From: Utricularia gibba
Taxonomy: Eukaryota > Streptophyta > Magnoliopsida > Lamiales > Lentibulariaceae
Assembly: GCA_002189035.1 (NCBI GenBank)
Contig: NEEC01000010.1
Location: forward strand, 930,001 to 994,000
Reading direction: 5' to 3'
DNA length: 64,000 bases
Positions 59,290-64,000 of this stretch are shown here, one piece after another; the first letter of the stretch is position 1; each line of letters opens with the position of its first letter. Under the pieces are notes generated by a model, which ran no database searches, was not told where the DNA came from, and was given only the letters and a program-made list of their open reading frames with translations. The position numbers and the translations under genes were made by a program.

Positions 59290-59344
59290 GTTTCATATGT
59301 GTAATTGTTTACTTTCGTGCATTTAGTTTGTAGTAATGTATTTA

Positions 59345-60425
59345 TGATAACACATATTTTTGAGTGTTTTAAGGTAGGAAAATTATTAATATTTTATTAT
59401 AAAACTCGGATTATATTGTGGATTTCTGTATTTTTGTGATTATCACCATAGTATGTCTTTTATTTCTGATTGGGACTAAATCAAGATTTAATCCCAATCT
59501 TAGTTCTAATCAATTTCTGGAGCGATGCAGCACGTTTCAGCAACCCAAATCATAAGGGGCCGAAAGATAACAGTGAAATTGTAGGAGATATGGACAAAAG
59601 TTGAATCAAGTACACCCAAATCCCAATGTGAAGAAAAAAATAGATTTTTGGAATAATGAAGAAAGAGAAGACTATCTCTCCATTGGAGAGCACGCCACAC
59701 ACAATTCTGGGGATCTGGTAGGAGGTTGTAGTAGAACCATGGAGGATGAAGCAGACAAAACCATGAGTCAAACTATCTTCTGAAGCTTTCTTTTGCTTAT
59801 GAATGACATTATTCTTACTTAGGAGTTGTTTCAGTTTTTCTGTGAGAACTATTTATTGTTTATGTTTCTTTTATGCGTTTTATATTGTTGTTGAACTTTA
59901 GAACCGAAGTAATGTTCATGAAATGTCACAAAAGTATTTTTCTTTTTCTTAGTATGAGTGGTTATGCACTTAAAGGTGTCTTGGGACAAAGGGGGATGAG
60001 CATGTTTATTGTTCATTAGACCACATTACTACTTAATCACTCTACTTCCTTAACAAATCAGGATAGATCTAGGAGGGGGAGGTAGTGGTTTTTATCATAA
60101 ACATCTTTAATTAGAGGTAGATCAAAAATTAGGGAAAAGTAAGGGTTTGGATAGACTTGAGACTTTGCTTGTTAGATAAATGATTTTAGGTTTGAGTGGA
60201 ATAGTTGTGGTGATTAGCATGTTATCCCGTTTACTATCTTTCTGCACATTATCATTGAATTGATTAAATCTTAGTTTAAACAAAATCTCTTAACCGTGAC
60301 GAAATCTGAATGCATTGACTCTCACATAGCAAGCACATATCTCCTTGTGTTCAACCCTAATTCACTATGGTTTATAAATTCATTTGATAGGAGAAATTTG
60401 CATTTTAACGACATTGCAATATTTT
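59345..60425 (+). mobile_element. Family Y gypsy LTR, solo-like
   Basis: It begins 'tgataacacatattttt' and ends near 'acgacattgca', aligning with 45515-46663. Family X LTR sequence lies on both sides and there is no internal gypsy sequence, as expected for a solo LTR. A target duplication is not clear. Confidence 0.7.
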
Positions 60426-61065
60426 TTGTTTATTAATTTTTTTGTGAAAATAGGCTCAATTGGAAACAATTGAGCCGAAAACTCTAATGTTTCTTTCTAG
60501 TGTGTTTCTAAGTCTTAACATGGTAAGAGGTAGTACTAGCAATGCACTTTCTGCATTGAAGAGTCAAAAGGGACAGAAAAGCTATGAAAAAGTAGCTTTT
60601 AATCGAAAGTAGCCGCCCTCTAAAAAGATAAGATTTAGAGCAGAGTTTAACATGTCTACTGTTCACACTACCCTTTACTCTTTTTTTTGGGCATGACAAA
60701 GCTGGGTTTAAGTTATGGACTCTCTTAAGTGACACAAGAGTTAGATTCTCGTGTAAAACCTAGCCAAATCACTTCCGCTTTACATTTTTATGCATTCCCA
60801 TTAATTTCTATGTTCATTCACCCTTGCAGCTTGTTTATTTCAATTGATATTATTTTATATACAGGAGGAGCACCAAGACTGTGTCTCGGTGCTTCCAAAA
60901 GGTGTTGCATGTGGTAATTTGCCTCCATGAGGTGGTGTTAGAAATCCCGGTAGTCGCTGCAGAACGTGCATCCGAAGGAAAGTTTAAACACTTCCAGGTT
61001 GACACATCTTTCATGCTTCTTTTTACAGATGCTTGTAGCACACCACCGTTGTGGGCAGCACCACG

Positions 61066-61415
61066 TGTTTCACCGTATCCGGTGCTCATAAAAATTAAAG
61101 ATGAGATGAGTGTGAAGCTGATGCATAGTAGTGAGGGTATTTGGTAGTACAGTTAATCGTCATTTGACGAAACACCGCGAACCGTAATATGCGGTGCTTC
61201 TGTACGCTTGGGCTATGCCGCGTTCAGTGCTGCACCGGATGTTTCCTCGTATCCGGTGCTGTCAAAATTTAGAAGTAGATGTGTATGCAACTGGTATATG
61301 TTAGCGTGGGTGATTGGTAGTACAATAATACTCCATTTGACCAAACACCGCGATCCGTAATATGTGGTGTTTCTAAATGCCTGAGGTACGCTACGCATTC
61401 CACAGCACCGCGAAA
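61066..61415 (+). repeat. Tandem duplication, two ~174 bp units
   Basis: Units start at 61066 and 61240, each opening 'tgttt', then 'cgtatccggtgct', followed by 'ggtagtaca', 'catttgac' and 'aaacaccgcga'. They differ by substitutions and small indels. Confidence 0.8.
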
Positions 61416-61557
61416 ACATAATCCGGTGTTCTGAGTTCCAAAAACAAAATGCCATAAAATATTGCAGTTATCCAGCATTAAATGCGAAGGGCGGTTGACA
61501 ACCGCCCAGCGCTATTAATACCCCCTAAAAATAAGCGCACAATAAAGGCGCCTGACA

Positions 61558-63120
61558 TTGTGCACTTTCCAAAACAACTTCATTAATTCTACCCATCCAA
61601 CTCCACCCTTTCGGAAAACGTGCAGCAGCACTGCGAAAACGGGGAGCCCGCACTACTCGCTTCATGGAAAACCTGGTGTGGTAGTGGTTACAGACGTGAG
61701 AAGCGCATATGATGATTGGTGGACTAGTTTTGTATGGGTATGCCCACCCACCGCTACAGAATGGCCAACAACGTTGACAGTGTCAGAAAATGTGGGACAC
61801 CCATCAGGTAATCATAAACAATTACTTCGGATATTCACATGTCTTGTTGAACAGTACTCATATTTTTTTGCTGTTTGCGTTGTAAGCATAGAGGTATTGC
61901 CAAAACGTGCGGCAAGGAGGTTTGTGAATTTATTCTCTTGCAGAACAAAGTCCTTGGAGGACGTCTTGCCCCCCTTCATCAATGCCCCTAGGAAACAGTA
62001 TCTGTGGTGCGGAACCCCTCGACACCGTAGACAACGTAGCAGTACAAATGATGATCTTGAGGAGGTGACCCATGAAGAGGATGAAGATGTGCAGCCAGAA
62101 GTCGGGGGCAACACGGAGGGGCCAACACCGATTACGACACATGACGACGGGTGCGGTGCTACCACTGCAAAGTATATCCAAATGGACAGACTGTATGCAG
62201 AGAATCTTGATCTCTGTGGTCGGCTTGCATGGTATGAAGCAAGGTGGCCATACGGTGGACCATCGAGTGATAACACGGCCCCCACCACGGAAGTTGCTTA
62301 TATTTGACGTGAATGGCGTACTTTCGGACAGTGTGTATCCTCGCGAAGTCAGATGGGGAGCGCCAAAGCCGGATGCCGTCATTTACGGGCGAAACGGTAA
62401 TGCAATGTCATTGATATGCATTTAATATTTGGTGCATGTGTCAGTACTATTTCTTGTGCTTGTAGTGTATCTTCGACCAGGTGCACGTGAGTTGATACAG
62501 TTTTGCATGGAACACTTTGACGTTGCCATCTGGTCTTCAAGAGGGCGGTAAGACTGACCACCTAGCAGACAAGGGGGTCCGCATTCCTACTGACATTTTT
62601 TTTTCTGACGACATGTGGCAATGAACAATTGCACGATGTGATTCAGTGGTTACTAGGGACTGCAGCAGCCAGCAAGCTCGTCTTCCAATGGGATGGATCC
62701 AGGTGTGTGGACACCGGCTATCCGGTGCACGATAACAGGAACACAGTTAAGCTTAAGCTTTTGAATCATGTATGGGGCGCCAACCAAGAGTTCAAGGGCA
62801 AATATCACCGTCTTAATACGCTTCTCATCGATGATGCGCCGTACAAATCACTACACAATCCGGTGAGTTTCTGGTTGTGCTCATTCTCCACCATCTTGCA
62901 TCCTATTTCACTTGTTTAGTTTCATTCGACAGCCCGAAAATGTCATATTCCCAACCACCTTCAAGTACACCGCGGTCAATGATTGTTCGCTGGTTCAAGG
63001 GGAGATATTAGGACGTTCCTAGAAGCTCTCATTGACCAAATGGATGTACCCACGCACGTCGATCGCCGTCGGGTAGGTCAACGTCCAATAGACGAGGAAC
63101 ACCCATTGTGGAAGCATTAA
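61558..63120 (+). pseudogene. Cargo gene copy (d): partial Transposase_28-like + FCP1/NIF phosphatase
   Basis: Exons inferred: up to 61807; ~61925-62396; 62466-62547; ~62620-62862; 62933-63120. The N-terminus starts midway in the first domain (SLHGKPGVVVVTDVRSAYDD, WWTSFVWVCPP) with no ATG. The linker has EVTHEEDEDVQPEVGG and LYAENLDLCGRLAWYEARWP. The phosphatase part has KLLIFDVNGVLSDSVY (motif I, DxN), RPGARELIQFCMEHFDVAIW with SSR, KLVFQWDGS, LLIDDAPYKSLHNP, and a C-terminal end with GGDIRTFLEALIDQ and DEEHPLWKH. Exons 2-5 keep near-complete domain coverage. Damage: a 1-base frame change between linker and motif I (62245-62285), and no AG at the expected exon 4 acceptor. Confidence 0.82.
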
Positions 63121-63210
63121 AAGACTCTTGTGTAATCGACAGTGCACCTTTGAAATTGCATGGATCTTGCGTGAACTATCCTATGTTGACCTTGTTAGTT
63201 TTTTATCGAC

Positions 63211-63431
63211 CACTTATCGTAATGGCACCGGATGTTCAACATCCGGTACCGTCTCTAGATTTGAAACCTTGTGTCTAGACTTGGTGCTTCGTAATATGCA
63301 GCACCAACGCGGTGCTAGTCCACTTATCGCGTTAGCACCGGATGTTTTAACATCCGGTGCGTTCATTGGATATGCTTCTTTGTGTCTAGACGTGGTGCTT
63401 TGTAATATGCAGCACCAACGCGGTGCTAGTC
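63211..63431 (+). repeat. Tandem duplication, two ~110 bp units with palindromes
   Basis: Units 63211-63320 and 63321-63431. Each opens 'cacttatcg', then a 26 bp palindrome with arms 'gcaccggatgtt' (63225-63250 and 63335-63360), and closes with 'caccaacgcggtgctagtc'. Confidence 0.88.
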
Positions 63432-63680
63432 CATCACTTCTCAATAGCACCGCTATGAATGTGGCGGTAGTCGCAATACAATGTTTGCGGAAAAGTGATC
63501 AAGAACGAAACACCGCGCTTGTTCATACGCGGTTCTTCCACATACGAAGTCAGAACACCGTCTACCCTTTGCAGTGCTCATGCCAGTTTAAAGGATGAAT
63601 AGAAGATGAAATACATCTAGTCCATGAGTCTAACATAAGGCGGAGCACCACACAACAGATTTAAGATCTACGTTCTGATG

Positions 63681-64000
63681 CTAAACCACACAACAGTCAC
63701 TGGAGGCAAGGAAGTAGCGCGATCTCGCAAGGTTGGAACGAATTGTCTCTACTATGGTAAAACATTCGATGACAGTTAATTGCACCGACATACCTCTAAT
63801 GATCTCCCCTGCCTGACGCTGATTATCCACCAACTCCCGCGCTTGCTGCACCACTGTTAATCCCAAGTGATGTAGCTCTTCGCATGTGCGCACGTTAAGC
63901 TCCTTCATTTCTTTGATGAACTGCACATCATCGTCGATTCCCCTCGGTCCCCTGCCGCTTCGTCCAATCCGCCGTGATGAGTCGGTGCTGTTGTGTGACT
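63681..64000 (-). CDS. Partial unidentified coding region at the window edge
   Basis: A minus-strand frame is open from the window end: RIGRSGRGPRGIDDDVQF, then a helical stretch MKELNVRTCEELHHLGL, VVQQARELVDNQRQAGEIIR. A donor-like 'gtatgt' follows near 63800. It is probably the 3' part of a gene of the GCACCG-rich element, convergent with the phosphatase gene. The helical, Gln/Glu-rich part could be a coiled coil. No family is recognised. Confidence 0.35.
   Translation of the reverse strand, partial: SHNSTDSSRRIGRSGRGPRGIDDDVQFIKEMKELNVRTCEELHHLGLTVVQQARELVDNQRQAGEIIRGMSVQLTVIECFTIVETIRSNLARSRYFLASSDCCVV

Larger units (their letters stand above)
55858..60862 (+). mobile_element. Gypsy LTR (family X) split by two insertions
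   Basis: LTR pieces lie at 55858-55930, 59298-59344 and about 60445-60862. In order they align with 49641 onward and then with 49755-50510. The first gap holds the hAT deletion derivative, the second a family Y LTR. The right side is cut at ~60862 by the GCACCG-rich element. Confidence 0.72.
60863..64000 (+). mobile_element. Unclassified DNA element with GCACCG subterminal palindromes, open at the window end
   Basis: It starts where the gypsy LTR breaks off ('caggaggagcacc'). Dense GCACCG/CGGTGC motifs in both orientations flank a phosphatase-type cargo gene on both sides (60869-61450 and 63225-63560). Subterminal arrays of this sort occur in CACTA and hAT elements. No CACTA terminus or TSD was identified, and the right end is outside the window. 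Confidence 0.55.

Noticed and set aside
60863-60870. A CACTA terminus for the GCACCG-rich element
   Set aside because: Subterminal arrays would fit, but no 'CACTA' terminus or 3 bp duplication could be seen at the junction.

Overview
The window looks like angiosperm nuclear DNA, from a repeat-dense, probably heterochromatic region. The evidence is spliced eukaryotic coding remnants, plant-type Ty1/copia and Ty3/gypsy (Athila/Tat-like) elements with tRNA-Met and tRNA-Asp primer sites, hAT, PIF/Harbinger and MULE-like genes, a TTTAGGG telomere-type repeat, and long AT-rich spacers. No gene in the window is plainly intact. No tRNA, rRNA or CRISPR was recognised. The species cannot be named from the sequence.

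Layout. 1-2640: gypsy LTR remnant, then PIF-linked repeats including a ~620 bp hairpin. 2640-9500: an F-box/FBA relic whose upstream region holds a very young copia element (3164-8252, TSD TCGTG, LTRs 238/239 identical). 9999-27448: a pair of ~380 bp inverted repeats. They enclose a hAT element with a transposase relic and a cargo gene (10741-17934), a compact gypsy derivative (18783-21540), palindromic repeats, and a decayed MULE-like gene with a ULP1/C48 protease domain (23310-26473, minus). 27472-34320: a small TIR element, then a second copia cut off in its reverse transcriptase and joined to a gypsy RNase H scrap. 35055-42649: a PIF/Harbinger transposase relic and, on the same strand, a gene split by a third copia. 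43945-55860: a nest of gypsy and copia fragments. 55858-60862: one gypsy LTR split by a 3.36 kb hAT deletion derivative and by a solo-like LTR. 60862-64000: an element rich in GCACCG palindromes carrying another cargo gene, running off the window.

The unifying feature is a cargo gene family. It joins an N-terminal region resembling Pfam Transposase_28 to a linker and a C-terminal FCP1/NIF-type HAD phosphatase domain. Versions occur in (a) the hAT at 10.7-17.9 kb, (b) its deletion derivative at 55.9-59.3 kb, (c) the gene at 37.1-42.6 kb next to the PIF transposase, (c') a second copy inside the third copia between its pol and 3' LTR, and (d) the element at 60.9-64 kb. So one fused gene has been carried by, or hit by, several unrelated mobile elements in 64 kb. 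Every copy is damaged here, so function must be judged from relatives elsewhere.

Limits: all homology calls are by eye from remembered family motifs, without database searches. Exon borders are read from GT/AG sites and comparison among the copies. Repeat boundaries without a target-site duplication are approximate to tens of bases.
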